Assembly (NCBI RefSeq): GCF_900100735.1
Contig: NZ_FNCJ01000002.1
Coordinates: 186,001-250,000 of the forward strand
Length of the DNA stretch: 64,000 bases
Reading direction: 5' to 3'
Source: Paraburkholderia phenazinium
Lineage (GTDB): Bacteria > Pseudomonadota > Gammaproteobacteria > Burkholderiales > Burkholderiaceae
The notes beneath the pieces were generated by a model. That model was not told the DNA's origin. It ran no database searches and saw nothing but the letters and a program-made list of their open reading frames with translations. How positions within the stretch are numbered: the stretch's first letter is position 1; each line of letters opens with the position of its first letter. A program made the translations under genes and the position numbers. Below are positions 8,287 through 16,867 of the stretch, one piece after another.

Positions 8287-9222
8287 ATGCGAATTCTAGT
8301 AGTAGGTGCAGGTGCGGTAGGCGGCTACTTCGGCGGCCGTCTGGCTGAGGCTGGACGTGACGTCACGTTCCTCGTACGCGCAGCCCGCGGCGACGAACTG
8401 CGCCGCGCCGGCCTTGTCATCAAGAGCCCGCGCGGCGACCTGACGCTGCGCGACGTCAAGACCGTGCAGGCCGGCGAGAGCGCCGAACCGTTCGATCTGG
8501 TGGTGTTGAGTTGCAAGGCCTACAACCTCGACGATGCGATCGCCTCGTTCGAGCCGCTGGTCGGGCCGTCCACGCTGATCCTGCCGCTGCTCAACGGCAT
8601 GCGCCATATCGATGTCCTCACTGAGAAATTCGGCGCCGCGCGGGTGCTGGGCGGGCAATGCGTGATTGCTGCGACGCTCAACCGCGAGCGCGAGATCGTC
8701 CATCTGAATGAGATGCATGCCATCGCCTTCGGCGAACTGCAAGGCGGTGTATCGGAGCGCGTACGGGCGATTGGCGAAGTCATGTCGGGCGCCGGTTTCG
8801 ATGTGGCGACCAGCGAACATATCCTGCTGGGCATGTGGGAGAAGTGGGTGTTTCTGGCGACGCTGGCGGCCAGCACTTGCCTGTTGCGCAGCTCGGTGGG
8901 CGATATTCTGAGCGCGCCGGACGGCCGCCGCGTGATCGAAGGGCTGCTCGGCGAATGCCGTGCGGTGGCGCAGCACAACGGCTTTACGATGGGGCCGCAG
9001 TTCGACGCGCGCGCTAATCAGACGCTTTTCACGCCGTCGCCGCTGACGGCTTCGATGTTGCGCGACGTCGAAAACCATTCGCGCACCGAGGCCGACCATA
9101 TTCTGGGCGACCTGATCCAGCGCGGCGGTGCGGCCCAGCAGCGCGATGCGGGATTGTCGCTGCTGCGCATTGCCTATAGCCATCTAAAGGCCTACGAGGC
9201 TCGCCAGGCAAGGGCCGCATAA
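8287..9222 (+). CDS. Ketopantoate reductase family protein (ApbA/PanE-like)
   Basis: NAD(P)-dependent 2-oxoacid reductase family of 311 residues. The N-terminal Rossmann motif GAGAVGGYFGGRLAEAG is at residues 7-23, followed by the SCKAYNLDDAI segment carrying the conserved lysine. The C-terminal helical domain contains MWEKWVFLATLA, matching the family region that holds the substrate-binding residues. True PanE makes pantoate for coenzyme A, but bacteria often carry several paralogues with unknown substrates, so no gene symbol is given. It stands alone, 220 bp after the thiolase and about 125 bp before a small membrane-protein gene. Confidence 0.85.
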   Translation: MRILVVGAGAVGGYFGGRLAEAGRDVTFLVRAARGDELRRAGLVIKSPRGDLTLRDVKTVQAGESAEPFDLVVLSCKAYNLDDAIASFEPLVGPSTLILPLLNGMRHIDVLTEKFGAARVLGGQCVIAATLNREREIVHLNEMHAIAFGELQGGVSERVRAIGEVMSGAGFDVATSEHILLGMWEKWVFLATLAASTCLLRSSVGDILSAPDGRRVIEGLLGECRAVAQHNGFTMGPQFDARANQTLFTPSPLTASMLRDVENHSRTEADHILGDLIQRGGAAQQRDAGLSLLRIAYSHLKAYEARQARAA

Positions 9223-9346
9223 CGGCTGCTAGTCGGCCAATGCGCGGCCCAATGCGCGGGCCGCCACGCCCCCAGGGCAGCACCTCCCATGCAGTAGAAT
9301 CGACCACGCCGCAAATGCTGCGGCGGACGTTCAACAGGAGGGCAGG

Positions 9347-9646
9347 ATGCCGAGTCCAACCGGGTCGGTGGTGGCGCTGAGTTCGGCGTCGGCGACGACG
9401 TTTTCGATCGGCATCGTGTATCTCGGCTATTGGGGGATCCACGAGCCCGCGCCGTGGAAGTTCGCCGATGCACTGGTAGTGCTGTTCGCGCTCGGCGGCT
9501 TCGCCTGCCTCGGTCTCGTGCCGTGGATGGCGACCCGCTCGGTCGAGCCGGAAAGCAGCGACGCCGGGATTCGCGTGGCCCGGCGTCTGTTCCTGAGTGG
9601 CGTGAGCGCGATCTGGCTCGCGGTCACGCTCTCTATTGTTTTCTGA
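9347..9646 (+). CDS. Small predicted membrane protein of unknown function
   Basis: A 99-residue protein with AGGAGG 8 bp before the ATG. Hydropathy suggests three helices: around residues 8-28 (VALSSASATTFSIGIVYLGYWG), 38-58 (ALVVLFALGGFACLGLVPWMA) and the C-terminus (LSGVSAIWLAVTLSIVF). No family is recognised. It is convergent with the ABC binding-protein gene, the two stop codons being about 15 bp apart. The good ribosome-binding site and coherent membrane profile make it a likely real gene. Confidence 0.7.
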   Translation: MPSPTGSVVALSSASATTFSIGIVYLGYWGIHEPAPWKFADALVVLFALGGFACLGLVPWMATRSVEPESSDAGIRVARRLFLSGVSAIWLAVTLSIVF

Positions 9647-9661
9647 CCCGGCCGGTCACCG

Positions 9662-10708
9662 TTACTGCTCGATCTGCCGGTTCCAGCGCGTATCCCACTG
9701 CGCGCGGTGCGCATTGATCGCGTCCCAGTCCACCACGGTCACCTTGCGCAACAGATCGTCGATATTGCCCAGGCTTTGCTGCATCGCGGGCGGCATCTTG
9801 GCGAACCGGTTGGTGGGGATCTGCTTGCCGGCATCGGCCGCCTTGGTCTGCGCCGGAGCTGACAACAGGAACTGCGCGAGCTTCTGGGCGAGCGCCGGGT
9901 CTGGGTTGTTGTTGACTACGCACAGGTCGACCAGCAGCAGCACCGGACCTTCCTTCGGATTCACGTAAGCCACCGGAATGCCCTTGTCCTGCAGGTCGCT
10001 GACACCTGTCGGCGTGAGCGGGAACAGGCCGGCTTCGCCCGTCTGCACCATCTCCGAAATCTTCGCGGAGTTCGGAATGTACTCGACCACGTTCGGCCCG
10101 ACCGTGCTGGACCATTTCGTGAAAGCGGGTTCGACGTTCTGTTCGCTACCGCCCATCAGACGATTGATCGCGAGGAAGCCATGCAGCCCGAACGTGCTGC
10201 TCGACTCGGACTGGAACACCACCTTGCCCTTGTATTTCGGATCGGCGAAATCCATCCATGAGGTCGGCGGCGCCCAGCCTTTTTCGGCAAACAGCTTCTT
10301 GTTGTACGCAATGCCGGTCATGCCGAGTTGCACGCCTGCACCCATGTCGTCTTTCATCCGCGCAAACGGGTACAACTCCTTGAGGACCGGCGCATCGTCG
10401 AGCTTCTGGCACACGCCCATGCTGACTGCGCGCGCCATCACGCCGTCGTCGAGGAACACCACGTGAATCTGCGGATTGGCCTTGTTGGCGAGCAGCTTGG
10501 CGAGAATATCCGACGAGGTGCCGGGCACCACGACCACCTTCACATTGTTGGCCTTCTCGAAGTCGGGCAGTACCTGGCTCGTATAAGCCTTCTCCATCGG
10601 GCCGCCGTTCATGCCGATATAGATCGTTTTGGTCTGCGACCACGCGGGCGTCGCGGCGCCGAATGCACACAATGCGGCGAGCGCCGCGATGGTTCGGAAC
10701 AGTTTCAT
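9662..10708 (-). CDS. Periplasmic substrate-binding protein of a polyamine/opine-type ABC importer
   Basis: Family-1 extracellular solute-binding protein of 348 residues related to PotD and similar proteins. A Sec signal peptide ends near PAWSQ (about residue 25). The mature start TIYIGMNGGPMEKAYTSQV and the later LFPLTPTGVSDLQDKGIPV fit the two-lobed fold. GGAGATCC precedes the ATG. It is the last gene of the minus-strand operon that also encodes the ATPase, two permeases and a three-subunit dehydrogenase, so it probably captures that enzyme's substrate. Polyamine, opine or an amino-acid derivative are all possible. Confidence 0.9.
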   Translation of the reverse strand: MKLFRTIAALAALCAFGAATPAWSQTKTIYIGMNGGPMEKAYTSQVLPDFEKANNVKVVVVPGTSSDILAKLLANKANPQIHVVFLDDGVMARAVSMGVCQKLDDAPVLKELYPFARMKDDMGAGVQLGMTGIAYNKKLFAEKGWAPPTSWMDFADPKYKGKVVFQSESSSTFGLHGFLAINRLMGGSEQNVEPAFTKWSSTVGPNVVEYIPNSAKISEMVQTGEAGLFPLTPTGVSDLQDKGIPVAYVNPKEGPVLLLVDLCVVNNNPDPALAQKLAQFLLSAPAQTKAADAGKQIPTNRFAKMPPAMQQSLGNIDDLLRKVTVVDWDAINAHRAQWDTRWNRQIEQ

Positions 10709-10728
10709 GGTGGATCTCCTGGGTTTGT

Positions 10729-11862
10729 CTAGAGAGCGTGCAGGCTAGGGGTAGGGACGGTGATGAAACGATCGATCGCAAACGCATCGAGCGGCGTGGC
10801 TGTCGAGCCGCGCAAGACGAGATCGGCGAGCACCTCGCCGACGCCCGGCGCGAGCAGAAAGCCGCCGCCCGAAAAGCCGAATGCGTGCAAGAGGCGCGGC
10901 ACGGTGCGGCTCGCGCCGATCACCGGGTTGCTATCCGGCGTCTCGCCTTCCACGCCGCTCCATGTGCGGATCAGCAGCGCGTCGCGCAGCGCGGGCATCA
11001 GTGCACAGGCGTCGCGCATCACGGCGCGGGTGGTGTCGGTGGAGGGCTGGCCGTATTCGCCGTCGCCTTGTCCGCGGCCGCCGCCGACCACGCAGTTGCC
11101 GCGGGCGACTTGCCGCGCATAGATGCCGCCGCCATACACGCCGAGGTTGTGGGTGATGAAGAGCGGCAGCGGCTCGGTGACCCACATGTTCGGGTAGATC
11201 GGCTTCATCGGCACGGTTTCGCCAAACGAAGCCGCGACCTTGTTGGCCCACGCGCCGGCGGAGTTGATCAACCAGTCCGAAGTGAAATGCTGAGCGCCTG
11301 CGCGGAGTTGAAAACGCGTACCGTCATGGCTGATTTCGCTGAGTTCGGTCTGCTCGCGGACCTCCGCCCCGGCCGCTTGTGCCGCGCGAGCGAAGGCTGG
11401 CGAGACGAGGCGCGGATTCGCATGACCGTCGCTCGCGCACAGCGAGCCGCCGATTGCCGCAGCGCCCAGCCATGGATAACGGCGCCGGAAGGTCTCGCCG
11501 CCGATGAGTTGCGGCTCGAGTCCATGTTCGCGCGCCATCTGCGCCCAGCGTTCGAGGGCGGCGAGATCGCTCTCGCTGCGCGCGAGCCGCAAATGGCCGG
11601 AGACGATGAACTCACCGTCGGTGCCGATCAGTTCCGGCAAGCGGTCCCAGACGCGCCGCGCACGCATGGCGAGCGGCATTTGTTCGACAGGGCGTCCCTG
11701 GCAGCGCACGCCACCGTAGTTGACCCCGCTTGCCTGAGCGCCGCAGAAGCGCCGCTCGAACAAGCCAACGCGCAAGCCGGCTTTGGCGAGCGCGAGCGCC
11801 GCCGAGGCGCCCACCAGGCCGCCGCCGGCAATCGCCACGTCGTAGTGCAGAGGCTTATTCAT
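10729..11862 (-). CDS. FAD-dependent amino-acid/opine dehydrogenase catalytic subunit (DadA/HcnC-like)
   Basis: Flavoprotein of 377 residues from the DAO/glycine-oxidase family, oxidising the C-N bond of an amino-acid-like substrate. The N-terminal FAD motif is DVAIAGGGLVGASAALALA. The C-terminal part has the family signature RTWSGVEGETPDSNPVIG followed by FGFSGGGFLLAPGVGEVLADL. AGGAGG lies just before the ATG at 11862, and the first 8 bp overlap the end of the upstream FAD/iron-sulfur subunit gene, a sign of translational coupling. With its two neighbours it matches the HcnABC, D-hydroxyproline dehydrogenase and octopine/nopaline oxidase architecture. Which substrate is used cannot be read from the sequence. 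Confidence 0.87.
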   Translation of the reverse strand: MNKPLHYDVAIAGGGLVGASAALALAKAGLRVGLFERRFCGAQASGVNYGGVRCQGRPVEQMPLAMRARRVWDRLPELIGTDGEFIVSGHLRLARSESDLAALERWAQMAREHGLEPQLIGGETFRRRYPWLGAAAIGGSLCASDGHANPRLVSPAFARAAQAAGAEVREQTELSEISHDGTRFQLRAGAQHFTSDWLINSAGAWANKVAASFGETVPMKPIYPNMWVTEPLPLFITHNLGVYGGGIYARQVARGNCVVGGGRGQGDGEYGQPSTDTTRAVMRDACALMPALRDALLIRTWSGVEGETPDSNPVIGASRTVPRLLHAFGFSGGGFLLAPGVGEVLADLVLRGSTATPLDAFAIDRFITVPTPSLHAL

Positions 11863-13288
11863 CGCGCGCCTCCTCCGGAATCGCGGCGACGCCGTCGGCA
11901 TAGAGGGCGGGCGAGATCGGAATCGGCTTGACCGGCGGCTGGCTGCGCAAGCGGCCGACCGCTTCGAGCGGCTTGCCGGTTTCCGCGCTCAGTAGGGCAA
12001 GCGCCGCTTCACCGCACATGCGGCCCTGGCAGCGGCCCATGCCGACACGCGTCAGCGCTTTCAGACGGTTGATCTCGCTCGCCCCACCGCTGCGGATGCA
12101 GTGGCGCAGTGTTCCTGCGCCGACTTCTTCGCAGCGGCATACGGTCATCTCGTCGGGCCATTGCGATGCGCAGTTGGCGGGGGGCGCGAAGGCGGTTTCT
12201 AGGCCTTGGCGGAAGATCGCGATACGTCGCAAGCCGCGTTCGAGCGAAGCCGCGTCCGGCAGGTTGGAACCGCGCGGGTGAGCGACGCCCAGATCGTCGA
12301 GCACCGCGAGGGCCGTGCGGCGCCCGGCCAGTTCGGCGGCATCCGCGCCGGCAATCCCGGCGCCGTCGCCAGCGAGATAAATGCCTGGCACCGAACTGCG
12401 TCCGGCGGCGTCGAGTTCGGGCAGCCAGCAGCGGTTATGCGCGTCGAAGCGGAAGCGGCAACCGGCCAGATCGGCGAGCTGGGTCTCCGGGCGCAAGCCG
12501 AAGCCGAGGCCAACCGCGTCGCAGGCAAGCGTTTGGTTCGGCGTGCCGTTGTGGGTGGCACGCCAGGTAATGGCTTCGACATGACGCGCGCCGCCGATGC
12601 CGACGAGCGTCACATTGCGCTCGATGCGCACGCCACGAGCCTGCAGCCAGCCCACGTAGTAAAGCCCCTTTGCCAGCGTGGCGGGCTGCCGCAAGAGTTT
12701 CGGCGCCGCCGCGATCTGTTGCGACAAGGCGCTGGTGTCAAGCACGGCCGCGACCTGCGCGCCGGCTTTCACGTATTGATACGCGACGAGGTACAACAAA
12801 GGTCCCGTACCGGCGAGCACGACGCGCCGGCCGATCGCACAGCCTTGCGACTTCAGCGCGACCTGCGCGCCGCCAAGCGTATAGACGCCCGGCAGAGTCC
12901 AACCGGGCACCGGCAGCACGCGATCGGTTGCACCGCTAGCGATGATCAGATGCGAGAACGGCAGGCCGATTTCGCGCCCGGCGTGCAGCGTATCGAGGCG
13001 GCCTCGTCCGCAGGCCCAGGCGAGCGTGTCGGGCCGGTAGTCGAGATGCGGCAGCAGGGCGGCCATCGTCGAGTGCAGTGCATTGGCCTTGCGGGCTTCG
13101 AAGCCATACAGCGTTTGCTTCGAGCGTTCGAACGTCGCGTTGGCGGGCGGCTGGCGATAGATTTGGCCGCCCCAGCGGGCGTTTTCGTCGAGTACGACCG
13201 GCCGCACGCCCGCCGCGACCAGCGTTTCGGCGGCGCGCACGCCAGCCGGTCCAGCGCCGACGATCACCACGCTTGATTCCTGGTTCAT
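11855..13288 (-). CDS. FAD/NAD(P)-binding oxidoreductase subunit with [2Fe-2S] BFD-like domain (HcnB/OoxA-like)
   Basis: A 477-residue electron-transfer flavoprotein. The first dinucleotide-binding motif is VVIVGAGPAGVRAAETL at the N-terminus, the second lies around RRVVLAGTGPLLYL, and a C-terminal cysteine module reads TVCRCEEV...GMGRCQGRMCG (Cys pairs CxC and CxxxxC), the BFD-like iron-sulfur site of the opine-oxidase A/HcnB family. It overlaps the genes on both sides by a few bases (13285-13288 and 11855-11862). It should pass electrons from the DadA-like subunit to the small ferredoxin-like subunit or to the respiratory chain. Confidence 0.88.
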   Translation of the reverse strand: MNQESSVVIVGAGPAGVRAAETLVAAGVRPVVLDENARWGGQIYRQPPANATFERSKQTLYGFEARKANALHSTMAALLPHLDYRPDTLAWACGRGRLDTLHAGREIGLPFSHLIIASGATDRVLPVPGWTLPGVYTLGGAQVALKSQGCAIGRRVVLAGTGPLLYLVAYQYVKAGAQVAAVLDTSALSQQIAAAPKLLRQPATLAKGLYYVGWLQARGVRIERNVTLVGIGGARHVEAITWRATHNGTPNQTLACDAVGLGFGLRPETQLADLAGCRFRFDAHNRCWLPELDAAGRSSVPGIYLAGDGAGIAGADAAELAGRRTALAVLDDLGVAHPRGSNLPDAASLERGLRRIAIFRQGLETAFAPPANCASQWPDEMTVCRCEEVGAGTLRHCIRSGGASEINRLKALTRVGMGRCQGRMCGEAALALLSAETGKPLEAVGRLRSQPPVKPIPISPALYADGVAAIPEEARDE

Positions 13289-13713
13289 GGTGCGACTCCG
13301 TCGGCGCTGGCCGCATGGGTCACACCATCGGAGTTCGTGCTGGCCAAGGCCGCGCTGGCATCGAGCGCGGCACTGCGCGTCACGATCCGCATTCCTTCAG
13401 CCAGCAAGGTGGAGCAGGCGCGCAAGCGGGCGCCATCTTCGCTGCGCACCCAGCAGTCCTGGCAGGCGCCGATCAGGCAGAAGCCGGCGCGCGGCTCGCC
13501 GCTGAATTCGCTGTGGCGTAGCTGCCGTTGCTGCGTGAGGATCGCCGTCAGGACCGTGTCGCCGCGCAATGCGCTGACTGCTTGGCCATCCAACACGAAG
13601 GGCAGCGGCGCACGCTGCAGCTCCGCGACGCGCACGAACTGCGGGCCGCGCTCGGCGGAGGACTCGGGCGGGTACGGCGTGCCGGGCATAGGGGACAGGG
13701 CAGGGGAAGTCAT
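13285..13713 (-). CDS. Small [2Fe-2S] ferredoxin-like subunit of the dehydrogenase (HcnA-like)
   Basis: A 142-residue protein with a plant-type ferredoxin fold. The cluster motif is FCLIGACQDC (C-x4-C-x2-C) with a fourth Cys in LRACSTLL, and FVLDGQAVSALRGDTVLTAIL forms the beta-grasp start. This is the gamma subunit in HcnABC-like heterotrimers. The ATG at 13713 shares one base with the stop of the upstream permease gene (TGATG), and the 3' end overlaps the next gene by 4 bp. Tail residues after about 110 are Ala/Ser-rich and variable. Confidence 0.87.
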   Translation of the reverse strand: MTSPALSPMPGTPYPPESSAERGPQFVRVAELQRAPLPFVLDGQAVSALRGDTVLTAILTQQRQLRHSEFSGEPRAGFCLIGACQDCWVRSEDGARLRACSTLLAEGMRIVTRSAALDASAALASTNSDGVTHAASADGVAP

Positions 13714-14507
13714 CAGTGCTGGCCGATCAGAATGCGGTTGAGTCCATACACGCGGTCGAGCAGCAGCATCGCGCCGGCCGTGATGAAGATCACGAGCGCA
13801 GACACGGAGGCCATCATCGGATCGATCGATTCGGTCGCATACATATACATGCGCACCGGCAGCGTGACGGTTTGCGGCGAGGTGACGAAGATCGACATCG
13901 TCAGTTCGTCGAAGCTGTTGATGAAGGCGAGCAGCCACCCGCCGGTGATGCCGGGCAGGATCATCGGGAAGGTGATGCGGCGGAAGGTGGTCCAGGCATC
14001 GGCGCCGAGCGACGCCGCCGCATGCTCGACGCTACGGTCGAGGCCGCTCACCGAAGCGAGCACGAGCCGCATGACGAACGGCGTGATGATGATCATGTGT
14101 GCGAGCACCAGCCACGCAAACGAGCCGGTCGCGCCGATCAGCGCGAAAAAGCGCAGCAACGCGATGCCCAGCACGAGACCGGGAATCACCAGCGGCGACA
14201 GCAGCAGGCCGTTCAGAAAGCCGCGCCCCGGAAAGCGTGCCCGGCCGATCGCCAATGCGGCCGGCAGTGCGACGATCAGCGACAGCGTGGCGGACGCGAA
14301 GGCGAGCTTCAGGCTATTGAAGAACGCCGAGATGAAGTCGGGATAGTCGAGGATGGCGCGAAACCAGCGCAGCGAGAAGCCGTGCGTGGGCAGCGTCAGG
14401 GTTTCGTCCGGCGTGAAGGCGACCAGTACCACGATCGCGAGCGGCGCCAGCACGAACAGGATCACGAGCGCATGAAAGATCAGCGCGAGAGGGCCGTTTT
14501 TTCTCAT
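13713..14507 (-). CDS. ABC importer permease 2 (PotC-like)
   Basis: Inner-membrane permease of 264 residues with about six helices, similar to PotC. The EAA loop, which docks on the ATPase, is visible as VEHAAASLGADAWTTFRRITFPMILPGI. The N-terminus GPLALIFHALVILFVLAPLAIVVLVAF is the first helix, and GFSLRWFRAIL follows as in PotC proteins. It is 23 bp from the first permease and coupled to the ferredoxin-like subunit, so transport and oxidation are made together. Confidence 0.92.
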   Translation of the reverse strand: MRKNGPLALIFHALVILFVLAPLAIVVLVAFTPDETLTLPTHGFSLRWFRAILDYPDFISAFFNSLKLAFASATLSLIVALPAALAIGRARFPGRGFLNGLLLSPLVIPGLVLGIALLRFFALIGATGSFAWLVLAHMIIITPFVMRLVLASVSGLDRSVEHAAASLGADAWTTFRRITFPMILPGITGGWLLAFINSFDELTMSIFVTSPQTVTLPVRMYMYATESIDPMMASVSALVIFITAGAMLLLDRVYGLNRILIGQH

Positions 14508-14530
14508 CGTATTCTCGTCGTCGCGTGGGT

Positions 14531-15478
14531 TTAGCCGATGCTCCGGGCGTACTTGCGTTCCAGCAGCCGATAGTAGGTGAGCATCACGATCAGGTTGGCG
14601 ACTAGCAACAGCACGGCGATGGTGGCACCGAGCGGCCAGTTCAGCGAGCTGAGGAATTCGTCGTAGACGGCAGTGGCGGCGACTTTCAGGCGTCGCCCGC
14701 CGAGCAGGCCGGGAATCGCAAAGGCGCTCGCGGACAGGCCGAACACCATCAGACTGCCGGACAGGATGCCGGGCGTCAGTTGCGGCAAGACGATGCGCCG
14801 CAGCGTCGTGGCCGGCGAGGCCATCAGCGAGAGGGCCGCGTTCTCGGTTTGCGGATCGAGCTTTTGCAAGGCCGTCCAGACCGGAATCACCATGAACGGC
14901 AACATGACATGCACGAGGGCGATGACAATCGCGAAGGTCGTGTATTCGAGCTTGTACGGTCCCATGCCGACGAGGCCGAATGCCTGATTCACGAGGCCGT
15001 TGGAGTTGAGCAGCATGCTCCAGCCGAAGGCCCGCACTACGACAGACACCAGCAGCGGCGCCAGAATCACCAGCAGGAAGAGCGACCGCCATGGGTCGCG
15101 CATGCGTGAGAGCACATAGGCTTCGGGCGTGCCGATCACGACGCATAGCAGGGTGGTCAGGAAGGCGATACCGAACGTGCGCAGGAAGATCGTGTGGAAG
15201 TAGCTCGATTTCAGCACTTCCGCGTAATTGCCGAACTGGAACGCGGCGATCGGTCCGCTCGAGGGATCGAAGCGATAGAAGGTCAGGACCAGCGTCATGG
15301 CGAGCGGAATCAGCACCAGCGCCGCGAACAGCAGGAAGGCGGGCGCGCACATCAGCCATAGCGGCAGAAAGGCATGCCAGGACGCGCGGCGCGTGCTGCG
15401 GCTGCTTTGACCACTTTGGCCACTATCGCCGTTGTTGCCGTTGGTGTTGTCAGTGGAGATGGGCAGCGTACTAGCCAT
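14531..15478 (-). CDS. ABC importer permease 1 (PotB-like)
   Basis: Inner-membrane permease of 315 residues. It has a hydrophilic Asn/Gly/Ser-rich N-terminal tail (about 1-35), then six or so helices and an EAA loop (ENAALSLMASPATTLRRIVLPQLTPGI). The sequence LTFYRFDPSS between helices is PotB-like. GGAGGCGCGTC precedes the ATG, and the first 8 bp overlap the ATPase gene. Confidence 0.92.
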   Translation of the reverse strand: MASTLPISTDNTNGNNGDSGQSGQSSRSTRRASWHAFLPLWLMCAPAFLLFAALVLIPLAMTLVLTFYRFDPSSGPIAAFQFGNYAEVLKSSYFHTIFLRTFGIAFLTTLLCVVIGTPEAYVLSRMRDPWRSLFLLVILAPLLVSVVVRAFGWSMLLNSNGLVNQAFGLVGMGPYKLEYTTFAIVIALVHVMLPFMVIPVWTALQKLDPQTENAALSLMASPATTLRRIVLPQLTPGILSGSLMVFGLSASAFAIPGLLGGRRLKVAATAVYDEFLSSLNWPLGATIAVLLLVANLIVMLTYYRLLERKYARSIG

Positions 15479-16562
15479 GACGCGCCTCCCGCTGCACGAA
15501 GCGAATCGCCTCGCTATTCCAGTCGACGCCGACCGCCGCCCCTTCCGCGAGCGGCTCCGTGCCTTCGTTCTGGCAGCACACCAGCACCTCGCCGAGCTTC
15601 GAATCGACCCGGTAGAGCCACTGACTGCCAAGGAAGAAGCGGCTCGTGACGGTGGCCGCGAGGCGGCCCGCATCCGGTGCGCAGAGCCGCAGTTTTTCGG
15701 GGCGGATGCACAGCGTGACGGCGTCGCCAATGTTCACGACGCGCTCGCGCATCGGCAGTTGCGCGGTGTTGCCGGTTTCGGCGAGGTCGTGGCCGAGGTC
15801 GATGCGGATGGCGTCGCCGTCGCGTGCGACGATGGTGCCCGGCAGCATGTTGGCCTTGCCGATGAACTGCGACACGAAGTGGTTTTCGGGGCGTTCGTAG
15901 GCGCGGTACGGCGTATCGATCTGGGTGATGCGGCCCGCTTCCATCACCACCACGCGGTCGCTGATCGAGAGTGCCTCCGACTGGTCGTGCGTGACCATGA
16001 TGGTGGTCGTGCCGATCTTGCGCTGGATCGCGCGCAGTTCGAACTGCATGTCTTCGCGCAACTTGGCGTCGAGATTCGACATCGGTTCGTCGAGCAGCAG
16101 CACGGGCGGCGCAATCACGATGGCGCGCGCAATCGCCACGCGCTGCCGTTGGCCGCCGGAGAGTTCGCGCGGAAAGCGGTGGGCGAGCGTATCTAGCCGC
16201 ACCAGGGCCAGAGCTTCCCGCACCCGTTCGTTGCGCTCGGCCTTGCCGATGCCGCGCATCTCCAGACCGAAGGCAACGTTCTGCGCGACGCTCATGTGCG
16301 GAAACAGCGCATAGCTCTGGAACACGATGCCGAGGCCGCGCTGGTTAGGCTTGGTATGGGTGATGTCGCGGCCATCGAGCGTGATGCGCCCGCGGGTGGT
16401 TTCGACGAAGCCCGCGATCATTTGCAGCGTGGTGGTCTTGCCGCAGCCGGACGGACCGAGCAGCGAAACGAACTCGCCTTTTTCCACCGACAGGTTGAGG
16501 TCGGCGACGGCTTGCAGCTCGCCGAACGATTTCGCTACGTCTGTGAGCGTGAGGAACGACAT
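15471..16562 (-). CDS. ABC importer ATPase (PotA-like)
   Basis: Cytoplasmic ATPase of 363 residues driving the importer. Motifs in order: Walker A GPSGCGKTT, Q-loop VFQSYALFPH, signature LSGGQRQRVAIARA, Walker B LLLDEPMSNLD, H-loop VTHDQ. A C-terminal TOBE-type domain follows. The start MSFLTLTD at 16562 is chosen by family length; an upstream in-frame ATG would add 14 residues. It is the first gene of the operon and is divergent from the IclR gene 305 bp away. Confidence 0.93.
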   Translation of the reverse strand: MSFLTLTDVAKSFGELQAVADLNLSVEKGEFVSLLGPSGCGKTTTLQMIAGFVETTRGRITLDGRDITHTKPNQRGLGIVFQSYALFPHMSVAQNVAFGLEMRGIGKAERNERVREALALVRLDTLAHRFPRELSGGQRQRVAIARAIVIAPPVLLLDEPMSNLDAKLREDMQFELRAIQRKIGTTTIMVTHDQSEALSISDRVVVMEAGRITQIDTPYRAYERPENHFVSQFIGKANMLPGTIVARDGDAIRIDLGHDLAETGNTAQLPMRERVVNIGDAVTLCIRPEKLRLCAPDAGRLAATVTSRFFLGSQWLYRVDSKLGEVLVCCQNEGTEPLAEGAAVGVDWNSEAIRFVQREARHG

Positions 16563-16867
16563 GGGTCTGGCCTTTCGGTGCATGGGCACCGGCTGAATCG
16601 ACAAATCTCTCTGGTGGAGCCGACTCTAGCTAGCCATATTGTGCGTCGTCAAATGCAAATTCCGTTTGGCGGTATAAAGATTGGAAAAATTCCGTTCAAT
16701 GAAATGAGTTGGGGAATGCCCTTGGACTTTGTTCCATTGCGTGAAGTACGAGGAATCCCTAACAAAGCACAACCCGAACCGCTGCGGCCAGCGTCGTGGC
16801 ACTATTCCATTAGAGAGTAAAACGCCATATAGTGTTCCGTAAAATGGAATAAGTTTGAGGAAAAACC
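16563..16867. other. Divergent control region between the ABC/dehydrogenase operon and iclR
   Basis: A 305-bp AT-richer region with no gene. It holds several TTCC/GGAA-type half sites: GGAA-AAA-TTCC at 16683-16693, TTCCATT at about 16734 and 16804, and the more complete site at 16835-16849. Promoters for both directions must lie here; no clear -35/-10 pair is claimed. Confidence 0.5.
16835..16849. promoter_or_regulatory. Candidate IclR-type operator
   Basis: TTCCGTAAAATGGAA is an imperfect palindrome (TTCC-N7-GGAA) whose last base is 18 bp before the iclR start. IclR proteins often bind sites of this general GGAA/TTCC form, so autoregulation and control of the divergent operon are plausible. 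This is inference from position and symmetry. Confidence 0.5.
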
